6,482 nt of DNA. It comes from Candidatus Delongbacteria bacterium. GTDB lineage: Bacteria > Bacteroidota > Bacteroidia > Bacteroidales > ML635J-15. The number at the start of each line of letters is the position of its first letter. Positions within the stretch are counted from its first letter, which is position 1. Shown here in pieces: positions 6,378 to 6,482 of this stretch. The notes under the pieces were generated by a model, which was given only the letters and a program-made list of their open reading frames with translations, ran no database searches and was not told where the DNA came from. The position numbers and the translations under genes are program-made. The stretch spans positions 1 to 6,482 of the forward strand of contig JAQIDD010000313.1 of assembly GCA_027858215.1 (NCBI GenBank), read 5' to 3'.

Positions 6378-6405
6378 TACCTCAGCCAGTTGGAATTTAT
6401 ACCTC
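6372..6405. repeat. Pair of 12-bp direct repeats (AATTTATACCTC) 22 bp apart
   Basis: The 12-mer AATTTATACCTC occurs at 6372-6383 and 6394-6405, about two helical turns apart, so bound proteins would sit on one face of the DNA. The left copy overlaps the candidate promoter box. Its ACCTC end is the reverse of the GAGGT core in the 6299-6320 repeat. Operator sites or transposase-binding repeats near an insertion-sequence end are both possible. Confidence 0.8.
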
Positions 6406-6435
6406 TTTGGTTCTACTGCAAACTTTGTGGGAAAA

Positions 6436-6482
6436 GATGAAAACACGCGGACTGCTTAAGTCTGCATGAAAAACACGCGAAT
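6436..6482. repeat. Right arm of the inverted repeat, reaching the window edge
   Basis: This is the exact reverse complement of 6238-6284. Read on the plus strand it offers an ATG at 6466 starting M-K-N-T-R and running off the window, the mirror image of the ABC ATPase start. Either a divergent gene begins just outside, or the sequence continues as an inverted copy of the ATPase gene, as a chimera would. The repeat may extend beyond the window. Confidence 0.95.

Larger units (their letters stand above)
6285..6435. other. 151-bp non-coding segment enclosed by the inverted repeat
   Basis: No credible gene lies here on either strand. The segment is AT-rich and holds a tandem 10-bp repeat, a spaced pair of 12-bp repeats and one candidate promoter box facing the operon. 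The pentamer GAGGT occurs four times, twice in each orientation (6300-6304, 6310-6314; reversed at 6379-6383 and 6401-6405). It is the likely control region of the transporter operon, and its enclosure by inverted repeats means it could in principle be flipped. Confidence 0.7.

Noticed and set aside
6285..6435. TPP (thiamin) riboswitch before the ThiXYZ-like genes
   Set aside because: Only a C-T-G-A-G is present on the minus strand; the second conserved core of the TPP aptamer and its pairing arms are absent.
6466..6482. Annotating a divergent plus-strand gene starting M-K-N-T-R at the right edge
   Set aside because: Only five codons are visible and they are the mirror image of the ATPase start in the repeat, so nothing independent supports a gene.
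1..6482. CRISPR array, tRNA, rRNA or transposase gene
   Set aside because: No regularly spaced repeat set, no cloverleaf with a T-loop signature and no transposase motif were found; the only repeats are those at the right edge.

Overview
The window looks like a piece of a Bacteroidota (Bacteroidetes) genome. It is AT-rich, most genes lack a clear Shine-Dalgarno sequence, boxes matching the Bacteroidetes -7 consensus TAnnTTTG lie in front of both transcription units, and the proteins read like members of Bacteroidota families. This assignment is an inference from sequence style. Every convincing gene lies on the minus strand, so transcription runs from right to left.

Right edge (6238-6482): a non-coding region built around a perfect inverted repeat of at least 47 bp. 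Its arms (6238-6284 and 6436-6482) enclose a 151-bp segment with short direct and inverted repeats and a candidate promoter pointing at the operon. The inner arm reaches the start of the ABC ATPase gene and includes a tiny upstream ORF that overlaps one of its possible start codons. This could be an invertible promoter, a small MITE-like element, or an assembly or amplification chimera; the window ends inside the right arm, so its outer limit is not visible.

Centre (2170-6254): a tightly packed five-gene operon. The first three genes are the ATPase, the permease and the lipoprotein substrate-binding protein of an SsuABC/TauABC/ThiXYZ-type ABC importer. They are followed without a gap by an FkbM-family methyltransferase and a second class I SAM-dependent methyltransferase. 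Junctions are ATGA overlaps, an 11-bp overlap or a 9-bp gap, so the genes are probably co-transcribed and translationally coupled. The importer probably brings in a small organic molecule, and the methyltransferases may act on it or on a product. The substrate cannot be read from the sequence.

Left third (1-2111): one uninterrupted minus-strand frame of 703 complete codons that runs off the left edge. It appears to be a hybrid histidine-kinase-like protein: a long unassigned N-terminal region, an unusual H-box (S-H-H-I-G-S-H), a GHKL ATPase domain with a clear N-box but an altered G1 box, and a C-terminal receiver-like domain. It probably has its own promoter in the 58-bp gap after the operon and may be functionally separate from it.
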